Shown: one piece after another, positions 1 through 9,172 of the stretch
How positions within the stretch are numbered: position 1 is the stretch's first letter
Layout: the number at the start of each line of letters is the position of its first letter
NCBI GenBank assembly: GCA_905221605.1
Contig: CAJNDS010002690.1
Span: 757,031-821,030 of the forward strand
Source: Symbiodinium natans
Lineage: Eukaryota > Sar > Dinophyceae > Suessiales > Symbiodiniaceae
DNA length: 64,000 nt
Direction: 5' to 3'
Translations under genes and position numbers: made by a program
Notes under the pieces: generated by a model
What the model was told of the DNA's origin: nothing
The model's input: only the letters and a program-made list of their open reading frames with translations
Database searches by the model: none

Positions 1-147
1 AGAGGGTTCCCGAACCGGCTGGTAACTGAAGCTACCAACCCTCCAGGGCACCCATTCTTGAATTCTGATTGCGACAATTGTGGCCCTAAAGCCCTAAACC
101 CTAAACCCTAAATCCTGAACCCGCTTTAGGGTTTGGGGTCCTCCCGG

Positions 148-246
148 GGCTTCCGCGACCTGAATAACACCGGTTGGGCGTTGTCTCACTTCCTGCAACC
201 GACTCGCTGTCCTGTTGTCATACCCTCTAAACGCTGCAAACCCTAA
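148..246 (+). CDS. Possible exon, FRDLNNTGWALSHFL
   Basis: A unique island between repeat arrays, open in one frame to a stop inside the next CCCTAAA array. The NNTGWALS stretch loosely resembles the helical NTAWAFA-type repeats found in many alveolate RNA-associated proteins. That match is weak. Confidence 0.25.
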   Translation, partial: GFRDLNNTGWALSHFLQPTRCPVVIPSKRCKP

Positions 247-300
247 ACCCTGAACTTCAAACCCTAAACCCTAAACCAGAAACCCTAAACCCTAATTCTT

Positions 301-478
301 AAACCCTAAACCGTAAACCCTAAACCCTAAACCCTAAACCCTAAACCCTAAACCCTAAACCCTAAACCCTGACCCCTAAGCCCTAAGCCCTAAACCCTAA
401 ACCCTAAACCCTAAACCCTAAACCCTAAACCCTAAACCCTAAACCCTAAACCCTAAACCCTAAACCCTAAACCCTAAA
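301..478. repeat. CCCTAAA array
   Basis: One of the longest CCCTAAA runs, about 25 units with a few variants, between unique islands at 148-246 and 536-607. Confidence 0.97.
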
Positions 479-535
479 CTCTACCTGCTGAAGTGTCTCT
501 CTGACTCACCCCCCACCCGACCCCTCTCGCCTCAG

Positions 536-607
536 GCGCCAATCGAGTCGATCCGCAAGGGGGACAGGATGCAGGGCATTGTAGGGCAGCCCAGAGGCAC
601 CCTTTCC
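536..607 (+). CDS. Predicted internal exon, APIESIRKGDRMQGIVG
   Basis: A 24-codon island with acceptor CTCAG in front and donor GTAAAC behind, both edges in phase 0. The peptide continues QPRGTLS. Family not recognised. The intron downstream is a CCCTAAA array. Confidence 0.45.
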
Positions 608-888
608 GTAAACCCTAAGCCCTAAACCCTAAACCCTAAACCCGAAACCCTAAACCCCAAACCCTAAACCCTAAACCCTAAACCCTAAACCCTAAGCCCT
701 AAGCCCTAAACCCTAAACCCTAAACTCTACAATCCCAGAACCCTAGAAATTCCATAATGAGCTTGGTTGGCACCCTAGACCCTAAAACCTCCCTAAGAGT
801 CCTAATGAGCTTGGTTTAATTCGGGCATCGGGCTCAGAGGGGACTTTCTACGCCGTTTTGGGACTTGATGTTTGTTAGACTGGGTTTT

Positions 889-986
889 GGAGTACTATAC
901 TTTAATACGTTTTTTGGTTCTGGGTTCCTATTATAGCTACTTGTACCTAAAAAGTATATACCTTTTTTCCAGGGTCTACTCCAAAG
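889..986. mobile_element. Foldback element, GGAGTACTATACTTTAATAC family
   Basis: Starts GGAGTACTATACTTTAATAC, contains GGTTCTGGGTTCCTATTATA, ends GGGTCTACTCC. Related copies at 5696, 10616, 38697 and 48648 share these blocks. Confidence 0.75.
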
Positions 987-1348
987 GTGGGTCTAAACAC
1001 CCTATCAACGCCCTTTACGTGCCTATAAGTACTTTTCAAGTTGCTACAGAGCAGTATGTGTTGCCGTGACTAGGGCCCTGGGAAGACTGCTCGGCCCACG
1101 CGGCCCCTTGAACAGAATCCTGTCCAGGCGTGTAGGAAGCTGAAATCGGATCTAGAGAATCTAGTATAGAGTTTAGGGGTTAGGGGTTAGCATTTAGGGT
1201 TAAGGGTTTACAGTTACCCCTAAACCCTAAACCCCAAACCCCAAACCCTAAACCCTAAACCCTAAACCCTAAACCCTAAACCCTAAGGGCCACCCCCCCC
1301 CCCCCAGCAAAAAAAAAAAACATAACCCCAGAGAGACCCGACCTTTAG

Positions 1349-1390
1349 GTCACGAACGTGGCACCCTTCGGTGCTTTCGTCGATGCCGCA
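1349..1390 (+). CDS. Possible exon with S1 RNA-binding-like strand
   Basis: After acceptor TTTAG the frame reads VTNVAPFGAFVDAA. This matches the typical S1/OB-fold start (V-x-N-V-x-x-F-G-A-F-V-D) of ribosomal S1, Tex and PNPase-like proteins. The donor is unclear (GCATCC, or a GT in the G-run at 1412-1417). Only 14 codons are visible. Confidence 0.4.
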
Positions 1391-1698
1391 TCCTCATTCT
1401 CCCTCATCCTGGGGGGTGGGGGGGGGGGGGGAGTTAAAAGGAGGGTTTAGGGTTTAGGGTTTCGGGTTTAGGGTTTAGGGCTTAGGGTTTAGGGTTTGGT
1501 GTTCAGGGTTTGGGCCTCTCGTTTAGCCCGTTTTGTTCAAGCGGGTTTCCCATTTGGGCTCAGGGTTCTGCTTCTTAGCCATATCAGCCAGCTCCAGGGG
1601 AAGTCCTAAGTTCTAAGTCCTACCAAACCTTCTAAACCCCCTAAACCCTAAACCCTAAGCCCTAAGCCCTAAGCCCTAAACCCTATTCTGAACCTTAG

Positions 1699-1792
1699 GA
1701 TAAGCATGAGAGCAAGGTTGGCGCTGCGAGGAATGCGAAGATCCTCATCGAGCCACGATTGTGGAAGCAGTTCCACGCACCCCGTCACCAGG
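1699..1792 (+). CDS. Predicted internal exon, AARNAKILIEPRLWKQF
   Basis: Thirty-one codons between CCTTAG and GTTTAGGG, starting in phase 0 and ending with one extra base. AKILIEP resembles the AKVxIEPH segment of fibrillarin, but the following residues do not fit that family, so no name is given. Confidence 0.45.
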
Positions 1793-1826
1793 GTTTAGGG
1801 ATATAGGGATTTAGGCTTTACTACCA

Positions 1827-1917
1827 TTTGCTTAAGAACCCCCCCTCCCCCCCAAAAAACAATAGTCCCTATGTTACCCTTATAAGGAAGAAGATATTCT
1901 TTTGGGAGTTCTTAAGG
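1827..1917. mobile_element. Foldback element, CTTAAGAACCCCC family
   Basis: Inverted repeat: starts GCTTAAGAACCCCCCC, ends GGGAGTTCTTAAGGAA, with an AT-rich loop. Relatives lie at 4726, 39775, 47034 and 55855. Confidence 0.75.
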
Positions 1918-1977
1918 AATTCGTAGTTCAGCGCTTTTTCATGTTAAACCCCAAACCCCACACTCGAGGGTGTCTAG

Positions 1978-2085
1978 GACTAAGAGCAGGGCCCCTTATT
2001 CCTTTTTTTTGGGGGTTTAGGCTACCTTATGATCCCCTTTCAACTCAAAAAAGGGCACTCTTTTTTGTTCCTAGGTTTCTCTCCC
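1978..2085. mobile_element. Foldback element, AGGCCCTTATTCCC family
   Basis: An arm with GGGCCCCTTATTCC faces a complementary arm with GGGCACTC and TTCCTAGGTT. It shares its layout with copies at 10376, 11052, 16856, 17468, 31966, 43962 and 52517. Confidence 0.65.
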
Positions 2086-2140
2086 TCAACGCTAAACCCT
2101 AAACCCTAAACCCCTTCAAAACCACAAAGGGTGCCCGTTT

Positions 2141-2252
2141 ATTCCTTAGTAGCTGAGTGAGCACGCTTTACACTTCTTGGGGTACTAGCATCCCCTATAG
2201 AACTGAAAGTGTACACTTTTGGGGGGCTTCTGAACTCAGCAACTAAGGAGTG
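2141..2252. mobile_element. Foldback element, AGTAGCTGAGTGAG family
   Basis: Starts TTAGTAGCTGAGTGAGCACG and ends AACTCAGCAACTAAGGAG. The inner part reads TACACTTCTTGGGGTACTAG. A second copy is at 42535-42634. Confidence 0.75.
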
Positions 2253-2375
2253 CTCTCTAATGGACCTCAATGACTCAAAGGTTGGGCTTAAAGAGGTTTG
2301 CTCATCTTCTTAACTCAGCAACTATGATTCTTAGGTTGCTCTTGGACCTAGGTTTGTTTAATGTTAAACACCCAG

Positions 2376-2427
2376 GGAAGCGAAGGCTTCTGGCGAGAGT
2401 GTGAGGTTGAAGGGCCGCACGGTGCAG
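2376..2427 (+). CDS. Predicted internal exon, GSEGFWRECEVEGPHGA
   Basis: Seventeen codons plus one base between CCCAG and GTTTAGGG. The EGFW motif recurs in the exon at 15652-15698 (PEGFWQD), so the two may be relatives. Confidence 0.4.
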
Positions 2428-3202
2428 GTTTAGGGTTTAGGGTTTAGGGTTTAGGGTTTAGGGTTTAGGGTATAGGGTCCCTGAACCCTAAACCCTGAAC
2501 CCTATAGACTCTGCCTGGGACTGCACTGTTTGGTAGTAGCTACTCTTTATTAGTAGGTATGTCCCATAAAACTGTAGGTAAAGAGGGTCTCAGGTAACCC
2601 CCAAAACCCTCAACCGCAGTTGTCAGGCTGTAGGGGTCCTATGTTCCGCAAGAACATAGGAATTACCTTAAGAACCCATGGCCTACCCTTGTTTAGGTTA
2701 TTACTATGAAGGCCCTTATAGGATTCTGAAGTAGCCCACCGAAAGGTAGGGTTGGGGGTTCTTAAGGAAACGGCCCAAGGTTGCGCAGCAAGGACTCCCC
2801 AAGCAAAACCCACCTCGAGAGACCCTAACCCTATGTTGTTGTATGCGACCCAAGATTCTTAGAAAGCCGAAAACAAGGTAGGCTAATGGTTGATTGCTTT
2901 AGAGCCTATAAACCCAAAACCCTAAACCCTAAACCCTAAACCCTAACTAAACCTTCTCTTTTGACTTACATGGCAAGGTAGGGGATCGGATTGATGAGTG
3001 CGCGACGCGCTCAGAGCGGCGCTCCTCCTGGGGGATATTGTTTAGGGCTCGGGGTTCAGAGTGTAGGGATCTAGGGTTCAGGGTGTAGGGTTTAGGGTTG
3101 AGTGTAGATCCCTAGAATCAGTACCTAAACCAACCTCGAGAACTGCCACCTTTTGGCAGCACATCTCGGCCTAGAAGCCCCCTGAACCCTGTAGGCACTC
3201 AG

Positions 3203-3241
3203 CAGAAGGTTTCGGAATTCAGGGGTTCGCGCGAGCTCAAG
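3203..3241 (+). CDS. Possible small exon, QKVSEFRGSRELK
   Basis: Thirteen codons between CTCAG and GTTTAG, phase 0 at both edges. Confidence 0.3.
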
Positions 3242-3538
3242 GTTTAGTGTTTAGGGTTTAGGGTTTAGGGTTTAGGGCTTGTTCTTTGGGGCTTAGGGTT
3301 TGGGGTTTGGGGTTTGGGGTTTAGGAAACATCCCCAACAACCCCCTAAACGCCTCTCCACCACACCTTAAACCAACGCAGCTCCTCTAAACCCCTTCGGA
3401 CCCTAAGCCCCATACAAATCCGACATCTGCTTGCAAGAGTTTGCTAGCTTTACTAGTCTTGCTTAGCTCTTAGTAGTAAATAAGGTCGCCGCAAATCCCT
3501 TAAGTGTATAATACAGTAATCTATTGCTTCCCATTGTA

Positions 3539-3660
3539 CTAGCAGTCCTTAATCGGGATTATGATAGGGGGTACTATACTCCCCCCTAAACCCTAAACCC
3601 TAAACCCTAAACCCTAAACCCTAAACCCTAAACCTTATAATTAGTATAAGGGGGAGCATC
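3539..3660. mobile_element. Foldback element, CAGTCCTTAATNGGGATTAT family, with CCCTAAA insert
   Basis: The left arm reads CAGTCCTTAATCGGGATTAT and GGGGGTACTATA. The right arm ends TAGTATAAGGGGGAGCATCC. A run of CCCTAAA units sits in the loop, so the repeat either expanded inside the element or was inserted there. Confidence 0.7.
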
Positions 3661-3751
3661 CCAGAGCCTACAGCAGGCGGCTGGCTAATCTGAGCAATGC
3701 TTGGACGAGCCAGGGTTCTGAGAGCTCGAGATTTGGGGGGGGTTGGGGTTT

Positions 3752-3916
3752 ACTTGGAGGTTCAGGGTACCTAGGGTTTCGGGTTTAGGGTTTCGGGTTT
3801 AGGGTTTAGGGTTTGTAACCCCAATTATAGCTGTAATGATAAGCCCCCTAAGTCTCCGAAGTAGGTTAGAAGTAGACGTATAGTTGGGGTTGTGAGTACC
3901 CATGAACCTCCAAGTA
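3752..3916. mobile_element. Foldback element, CTTGGAGGTTCATGG family, with repeat insert
   Basis: The left end ACTTGGAGGTTCAGGGTAC is mirrored by the right end GTACCCATGAACCTCCAAGT. TTTAGGG units lie near the left arm. The exon 3938-4021 starts 22 bp further on. Confidence 0.8.
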
Positions 3917-3937
3917 CTTCCCGGACTACCTGCTCAG

Positions 3938-4021
3938 GTCGTCAAGGAAGTGGAGCTCGAGAAGCACCGCTTCTGCGTCACGCTTCAGAACGTCGTCAGC
4001 CCAGCCGGAGGAAGGCTTCAG
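3938..4021 (+). CDS. Predicted internal exon, VVKEVELEKHRFCVTLQN
   Basis: Twenty-eight codons after acceptor TGCTCAG and before donor GTTCTT, phase 0 at both ends. The peptide continues VVSPAGGRLQ. A foldback element begins almost at the donor. Confidence 0.45.
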
Positions 4022-4025
4022 GTTC

Positions 4026-4133
4026 TTGGTAGCCCACTGGTACCCTTGGCTTTTTTTTCGTTCAAGGTTCCCTTATAAAGTAACCAACCGAAAAAAAGGT
4101 GCCCTTATTAAAGCCTGGTTACTGGGCCACCAA
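4026..4133. mobile_element. Foldback element, GCCCACTGGTACCC family
   Basis: The left arm GGTAGCCCACTGGTACCC faces the right arm GGTTACTGGGCCACCAA, with TTCAAGGTTCCCTTATAAAG inside. Copies at 9487, 11364, 13567, 13766 and 60351. Confidence 0.8.
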
Positions 4134-4199
4134 GGGTTCAGGCAAATAGGACTCCCGATTGATTGCAAAGGGCTTCTGTTCAGGGTGCCTTAGGTAGGG

Positions 4200-4330
4200 G
4201 CACCAAAAAGGACATAAGCACAAGCGTTTTATAAGGATATCCTACCTTGTTGGGCTTCAGTATAAGGGTGACGTGCATGGGATATCCCTATCCTAGTTTG
4301 TCTGCTTATGTGCATTTTGGGGGGCCCTAT
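4200..4330. mobile_element. Foldback element, CCAAAAAGGACATAAGCAC
   Basis: CACCAAAAAGGACATAAGCA at the left is mirrored by TGCTTATGTGCATTTTGGGG at the right, with inner matching GGATATCC blocks. I see only this copy. Confidence 0.6.
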
Positions 4331-4433
4331 TAAGCCCTGAACCCCAAACCCAAAACCCTAGACTAAGCACAGTCATTCGTTCTTTACAGCCCGCCAATAA
4401 CCCTAAACCCCAAACCCTATGTTCTACATGCAG

Positions 4434-4501
4434 CCGATGATGTCACCAACTGTCTTGCCCTCAAGCTCAATTCCCCCCCTCAGCCTCCTACAGTTTTGGG
4501 G
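4434..4501 (+). CDS. Predicted internal exon, DDVTNCLALKLNSPPQPP
   Basis: Twenty-two codons between CATGCAG and GTTTAGGG. It begins with two bases of a split codon and ends in phase 0 (peptide end TVLG). The donor is the first GT of a long TTTAGGG array. Confidence 0.45.
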
Positions 4502-4725
4502 GTTTAGGGTTTAGGGTTTAGGGTTTAGGGTTTAGGGTTTAGGGTTTAGGGTTTAGGGTTTAGGGGGTTTAGGGTTTAGGGGGTTTAGGGTTTAGGGCTT
4601 TGGCCTTGGGTTTCTGGCTCTGCAACACAAGTCCTCAGAGCCTTGTCGACCTGGAACCTCAACCGCAAAGAACCTTTACCTCCATAACCCCGCAATTGCC
4701 CATCCATTTCGTAGCCTATCATTTG

Positions 4726-4828
4726 CTGAAGAAGCCCCAAAAAACAAAAGATGATGATCCCGATATTGCTCTTTTAAGGACGAATAATGCTCTTTTGGGG
4801 GGGGGGGGGGGTGGCTCTTAAGCAAATA
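4726..4828. mobile_element. Foldback element, CTTAAGAACCCCC family
   Basis: ATTTGCTGAAGAAGCCCC at the left mirrors GGGGTGGCTCTTAAGCAAAT at the right. The inner CTTTTAAGGACGAATAATG suggests a TTAAGG-type core as in other copies. The just-upstream segment 4600-4725 is open in two frames and may hold an exon I cannot place. Confidence 0.65.
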
Positions 4829-4930
4829 TTCGTATAACATCATACCCATAACCCTAAGCCTAAACCCTAAATCCTAAACCCTAAACCCTAAACCGTAGTT
4901 ATAGAGTAGTAACTAGTCCGACACCTGCAG

Positions 4931-5017
4931 CCCGAAGACTCGGACCCCCGCATCTCTAGCCAAAGGCCGAAGCCGCCATCGCCGAGAATCGCGTCCCCCT
5001 ACAGGACCAGGGGAAGC
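4931..5017 (+). CDS. Predicted exon, PEDSDPRISSQRPKPPSP
   Basis: After acceptor CCTGCAG the frame is open for about 29 codons, Pro/Ser/Arg-rich (continuing RIASPYRTRG). No GT follows; a GC donor (GCTTGA) would fit the GC donors known in dinoflagellates. The end is therefore uncertain. Confidence 0.4.
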
Positions 5018-5365
5018 TTGAACCCTAACCGTTCCTTTTTGCAGGCATGTTGGTGCTACGGATAGTATGAGGCGTCTATGTATACATATAGTCCGTGATT
5101 CTCAGGGTTCTTAGGGGAGGAGCAGTGCCTTCTGCTCCGTTCAAGCACGCCTGTTCAAGCACGCCTTACACCTCCGAACCCCCCCCCCCCCCCCCCCGCC
5201 CACACACAATGACCCCATAATTCCTTCTGATCAAGTACATGTTGGACCATGCAAACCTGAACCTCAATAGCCCAAGAGAACAGGTCACCCAAAAACGGGG
5301 CTACAAGTATTTGCATATGTCTTTAAGCCCTAAGTCTTTAGGGTTTAGGGTGTATGGTTTCGGCC

Positions 5366-5465
5366 TAAACCCTAAACCCTAAACCCTAAACCCTAAACCC
5401 TAAACCCTAAACCCTAAACCCTAAACCCTAAACCCTAAACCCTAAACCCTAAACCCTAAACCCTG
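5366..5465. repeat. CCCTAAA array
   Basis: Fourteen near-perfect CCCTAAA units, ending just before the exon-like island at 5502-5550. Confidence 0.97.
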
Positions 5466-5501
5466 AACGGGAACTCACGATCCGCTGTGTGCCTTCGGCA
5501 G

Positions 5502-5550
5502 GAGCTCCGAGAGGGTGACCTGGCATGGGTCCCGGCATGGGCGTTGAGGG
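5502..5550 (+). CDS. Predicted internal exon, ELREGDLAWVPAWALR
   Basis: Sixteen codons plus one base between CGGCAG and GTTTAGGG. Confidence 0.4.
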
Positions 5551-5695
5551 GTTTAGGGTTTAGGGTTTTGGGTTTAGGGTTTAGGGTTTAGGGTTTAGGG
5601 TGTGGAAGGGTTGAGGGGCTTTGGGGTTTCTTAGGGCTTTTGTCAGGGGTGTCTTCTGGGTTTTCGGGTTTTTGGGTTTTTTGGCTTTACTTCAA

Positions 5696-5774
5696 TACTT
5701 GTTTTGGTTCTGGGTTCCTATTATAGTTACTTCTACCTAAAAAGTGATTTTTTCCAGGGTCTACTCCGAAGTAG
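5696..5774. mobile_element. Foldback element, GGAGTACTATACTTTAATAC family, 5-prime truncated
   Basis: Contains TTTTGGTTCTGGGTTCCTATTATAG and CCAGGGTCTACTCC-like right end, as in the copy at 889-986. Confidence 0.65.
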
Positions 5775-5901
5775 GGTTTTAAGGGGCCATGCAACTTCCC
5801 CTCCTCAGATTGTAGGCTTACTGGATGTTGCGGCTTGCTTTTATTTACGGATGTGCTTGTTTTTCGCAAGGTTTGGGCTTGAGGGTTTAGGGTTTGTCAA
5901 G

Positions 5902-6017
5902 CTCTCCAAGAACGGGCAAGAAGCTGGAATCAAGCCCGATTTTTAAGGGTGTTTAGGATTGACGGTTTGGGATTCAGAAAGCTCTCCACGAACGGACACG
6001 AAGCTGGAATCAATTAG
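5902..6017 (+). repeat. Duplicated exon-like segment
   Basis: CTCTCCAAGAACGGGCAAGA at 5902 and CTCTCCACGAACGGACACGA at 5982 are two copies of one segment. Both read in the same frame (LSKNGQEAGI and LSTNGHEAGI) and both soon reach a stop. Either could be a terminal exon and its duplicate. Confidence 0.5.
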
Positions 6018-6588
6018 GGGCTTAGGGTGTTTCGGGGCTTTTTGGGGTTCAGGGGGGCTTAGTGGTTTAGGGGCCTTGCCGTTGAACAATGGAGTGCGTT
6101 GGTTTTTTGGGCTTTAGAGGCACTGTTTGTTGTGTATCACCCTAAACCCCAAACCCTAAACCCTAAACTCTCATTCCGCCCGGGACCAGCCCGTCCCGGA
6201 CCAACAGCCTCTCCGGCCTGAGCCTAGACTCATCCTAGCTCAACGCACCTCGTATATGACCCCAATAGCTTGGCGGGGCTTTATCAGTAGAGTTATAATT
6301 GAGGTTTACAAGTACCCTAGACTCGGGAGACCCTGTTGGATATTTTTGTATTTTCCCTTAGGTTTAAGAGGACCATATCTAGGAAGAATTGTTAGAGGGG
6401 TTTAAGGGCCAGCCCAAAACCCTACACCCTACACCCAAACACTGTTCTAGACCCCCAAACCAAGTTAAACCTATCTCACCCCCAAACCCCAAACCACAAA
6501 CCCCAAACCCCAAACCCTAAACCCTAAACCCTAAACCCTACGCCCCAAAACCCAGCAGCCACCCTAAAGGAAGGGATTTGAGTGTCAG

Positions 6589-6643
6589 AAGCCCTCGACC
6601 AATTGGGCTCTAGATGTAAACAAGCTCGTAAGCCGCTGCCTCC
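6589..6643 (+). CDS. Possible exon, ALDQLGSRCKQARKPLPP
   Basis: Open frame between GTGTCAG and donor GTAAGG, a strong donor. An earlier GT at 6629 would also do. Confidence 0.35.
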
Positions 6644-6840
6644 GTAAGGTTCAGGGTTTTTAGGGAACCCTAAGTGCCGAAGCCCTAAACCCTAAGCCCT
6701 AAGCCCTAAGCCCTAAGCCCTAAGCCCTAAGCCCTAAGCCCTAAACCCTAAACCCTAAACCCTAAACCGAAACCGCGGGGTTGAGTAGGGTTCCGAGTCT
6801 AGGACTGCACCTTTCTTCTGACAGCAGAAGCTCGAAACCC

Positions 6841-7027
6841 TACTAGGAGGTTCATAGTACTTATTAACCAAGTAAAACTGTACTTATAACCAATGATAGC
6901 CGTACTTACAACCCACTTGTAAGCCCCTTGACTGCCCTAAGATGGTTATAAGTACAATTACAAGTAAACCTAAACCCTAAACCCTAAACCCTAGATTCGT
7001 TTGTAAGTAGCATGAACCTCCAAGTAG
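6841..7027. mobile_element. Foldback element, CTTGGAGGTTCATGG family
   Basis: The left end TAGGAGGTTCATAGTACTTA is mirrored by GCATGAACCTCCAAGTAG at the right. A short CCCTAAA run sits inside the right half. Confidence 0.8.
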
Positions 7028-7040
7028 ACTCTCCCCATAG

Positions 7041-7074
7041 CACCCTCAAGGCCTACAAGACCGCAAGATTATCT
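7041..7074 (+). CDS. Possible small exon, HPQGLQDRKII
   Basis: Eleven codons plus one base between CCCATAG and GTTTGG, directly after a foldback element. Confidence 0.3.
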
Positions 7075-7174
7075 GTTTGGGGTTTAGGGTTTGGGGTTTA
7101 GGGTTTAGGGTTTGGGGTTTAGGGTTTGGGGTTTAGGGTTTGGGGTTTAGGGTTTAGGGTTTAGGCTTATTGCT

Positions 7175-7290
7175 TCAAGACCCAAATCTTTCCGCGCAAA
7201 TCCGGCTCAACTTTTCCCGAGCAAGCACTAACGTGTGTAGCTTCTGCCCGAGTTCGGCTCCATTTTGTGAAAGAATGATGCCCTCTGGCG
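7175..7290 (-). CDS. Predicted minus-strand terminal exon, GAELGQKLHTLVLAREKL
   Basis: On the minus strand, after acceptor TTCAAG, 37 codons run open to TGA. The peptide starts PEGIILSQN and ends SRICAERFGS, and reads like a helical, charged protein. The plus strand is also open in part, but this frame is longer and better composed. Family not recognised. Confidence 0.5.
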
Positions 7291-7401
7291 CTTGAAGGAT
7301 TTAGGGTTTAGGGTTTGGGGTTCAGGGTTTAGGGTTTAGGGTTTGGGGTTAGGGTTTTGGGTTTAGGGTTTGGGGTTTGGGGTTTGGGGTTCAGGATTCA
7401 G

Positions 7402-7504
7402 GGGGGTTTGCGGGAGGCGAATACTTTGGAGGATCGGGAGAACTCAGGGAGTAGCCAGAACCGGCGTTCTGAGCACCCTCAAAGACACCCCGCCTACTGT
7501 CATG
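7402..7504 (+). CDS. Possible exon, LREANTLEDRENSGSSQN
   Basis: After GATTCAG one frame stays open through RRSEHPQRHPAYCH into the start of a foldback element. The donor is uncertain. Confidence 0.35.
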
Positions 7505-7676
7505 GTACTTATTAACCAAGTATAACTGTGCTTATCACCCACTTAATAAGCCTCTTAGGTGCCCGAAGTCTGGTGACCTGAACCCTAAACCCCTAAACCC
7601 CAAAACCCTAAACCCTATAAGTACGGTCATAAGTACAGTTATAGTTGGTTCATAAGCACCCTCAACCTCCAAGTAG
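7495..7676. mobile_element. Foldback element, CTTGGAGGTTCATGG family, degenerate
   Basis: GTCATGGTACTTATTAACCA at the left and GCACCCTCAACCTCCAAGTAG at the right match the inner arms of this family, with a CCCTAAA run in the middle. Confidence 0.65.
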
Positions 7677-7697
7677 GGTCGTCCCTCTTGCCTTCAG

Positions 7698-7745
7698 CCT
7701 CACCGCAGACCTAGACTCCTGGTGGGAGGATCCCAAAAGTGGACT
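7698..7745 (+). CDS. Predicted internal exon, LTADLDSWWEDPKSG
   Basis: About 15 codons between CCTTCAG and GTGTTTAG. The SWWEDP motif resembles SWLEDP in an alternative frame near 38593. The exact donor could be two bases later. Confidence 0.4.
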
Positions 7746-7793
7746 GTGTTTAGGGTTTAGGGTTTAGGGTTTAGGGTTTAGGGTTTAGGGTTT

Positions 7794-7945
7794 AGGGTAG
7801 ATCCCCCTGAAGGTTCCCAAGAACGATCCACAAGTTGTACAGTGTACTGAGTGTACTGTATGTTTAGGGTTTAGGGTAGATCCCCTTGAGGGTTCCTAAG
7901 AGTGACCCAGAAAGTGTAGAGGGTACTGTTAGGGTTTAGGGTTTA
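7794..7945. repeat. Tandem duplication of about 70 bp
   Basis: The segment GGTAGATCCCCCTGAAGGTT with its downstream CAGAGTGTACTGT-like tail occurs at 7794-7861 and, diverged, at 7872-7940, separated by TTTAGGG units. Confidence 0.7.
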
Positions 7946-8015
7946 GGGTTTAGGGTTGGGGCTCTACTTTTTTGGATCCTCCCAGGGCCTGGGTATAAAC
8001 CCTACACCCTCAAAC

Positions 8016-8088
8016 CTGCAGGCGGGCTGCTGAGTCGAACCTCTTGAAATCTCGGCCCCATCTCCGCCATTGCTCCACCGTTCTTACC
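8016..8088 (-). CDS. Possible exon, TVEQWRRWGRDFKRFDS
   Basis: On the minus strand the frame VRT...AARLQ lies between an AAG acceptor and donor GTTTGA. The plus strand of the same interval is also open (RAAESNLLKSRPHLRH) after CTGCAG. The aromatic, basic minus-strand peptide looks slightly more natural. Strand not settled. Confidence 0.35.
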
Positions 8089-8160
8089 CTTCCCCCATCC
8101 AAAATAATCCCTAAACCCTACACCCTAAGCCCTGACCTTTTTTGGGTAGCGTGATTTCAG

Positions 8161-8217
8161 GGTGCAAAACGCATCATGCTAAGCTGGAAAGCCCTAGAGC
8201 AAGAAGCCTTCAATTGA
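8161..8217 (+). CDS. Predicted terminal exon, GAKRIMLSWKALEQEAFN
   Basis: Eighteen codons and a TGA stop directly after acceptor GATTTCAG. Confidence 0.45.
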   Translation, partial: GAKRIMLSWKALEQEAFN

Positions 8218-8394
8218 TTCAGGGTTTAGGGTTTAGGGCTAGGGATTAGGGTCTAGGGTACCTTCAACCCTAAACCCTGAATTTGCCCTTCCTTCGGGAA
8301 TCACGTGATTTGTTTTGTGTTTTTTCTTCGTAGTTTGGGTTTAGGGTTTAGTATTTGGGCTTTATTGGGTTTAGACCCCAAAGAACAATTCAAG

Positions 8395-8468
8395 CTTAAC
8401 GTCTTATGATGGCTCTAATGGGAACCCACAAAACCCTGAAGCCTTGCTAAAGCGCGATTTATGGCAGG
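8395..8468 (+). CDS. Predicted internal exon, NPQNPEALLKRDLWQ
   Basis: Twenty-four codons between TTCAAG and GTTTAGGG, with one extra base at each end. The peptide starts LTSYDGSNG. Confidence 0.45.
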
Positions 8469-8529
8469 GTTTAGGGTTTAGGGTTTAGGGTTTAGGGTTT
8501 AGGGTTTCGGGTTTAGGGTTTAGGGTTAG

Positions 8530-8664
8530 CAGAACCCAGGACCCTGCGCTACAGCCGCACCTTCATCGATGTCGACGAGGACCTGCATGAAGTACACTGC
8601 CGATCCAAGAGCGTTCCTCCGGCGCGCGTCGCAGAGCAGAACGATGAGGATGCCCAGGCCAAGA
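8530..8664 (+). CDS. Predicted exon with TFIDVDED and SKSVPP motifs
   Basis: Forty-four codons after GGTTAG and before GTTTAGGG. The peptide contains LRYSRTFIDVDEDLHE and CRSKSVPPARVAE, then an acidic end. A basic Ser/Pro box after an F-I-D acidic patch is, from memory, common in N-terminal parts of dinoflagellate CCCH proteins. A shorter related peptide (YRHTFIDEA) can be read at 48614-48640. Confidence 0.5.
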
Positions 8665-8772
8665 GTTTAGGGTGGGAAGTAGGGTTTGTATTCCTTGTAC
8701 TGCCACAGTTGAGGGTTTAGGGTTTAGGGTTTAGGGTTTAGGGTTTAGGGTTTAGGGTTTAGGGTTTAGGGT

Positions 8773-8871
8773 TCCTTGCATCCCGGACACCAATTCTATA
8801 CACTCACCAATGTTCAAAAGGAACCCTGAGTACACTCACCAATAACAGTAATATAAACCCTGTTTCATGTC
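8773..8871. mobile_element. Foldback element, GGTGAGTGTATATA family, inverted copy
   Basis: Contains TATACACTCACCAATGTTCA and ACACTCACCAATAACAG, the reverse complement of the copies at 59388 and 62592. Confidence 0.7.
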
Positions 8872-9044
8872 CATGCCAAGAGTTTAAGGATTCGGTTTCG
8901 GGTTCATGGGGCTTTGGGAAACCCTAAGCCCGAAACCCCTGCATGAATACTTGGGCCCTAAAGCTACTATATGTAGGTGCATGGACCCTTAGGGCAAAAC
9001 TCCGTCCGAAACCCACCTGTCGCATCTTAGACCCTAAACCGTTT

Positions 9045-9172
9045 CCTAAACCCTTTAAACCCTTTAAACCCTTTAAACCCTTTAAACCCTTTAAACCCTT
9101 TAAACCCTTTAAACCCTTTAAACCCTTTAAACCCTTTAAACCCTTTAAACCCTTTAAACCCTTTAAACCCTC
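9045..9172. repeat. Minisatellite, CCCTTTAAA unit
   Basis: About fourteen copies of a nine-base unit. It is open on both strands (KPF or GLK repeats), but this is a property of the repeat, not evidence of a protein. It looks like an expanded variant of CCCTAAA. Confidence 0.95.

Noticed and set aside
301-478. Chromosome end (telomere)
   Set aside because: The array is flanked on both sides by unique, exon-like DNA, and the same unit recurs across the whole window in both orientations.
1699-1792. Fibrillarin exon
   Set aside because: AKILIEP is similar, but the His-Pro-Gly-Val-Phe segment that should follow is missing.
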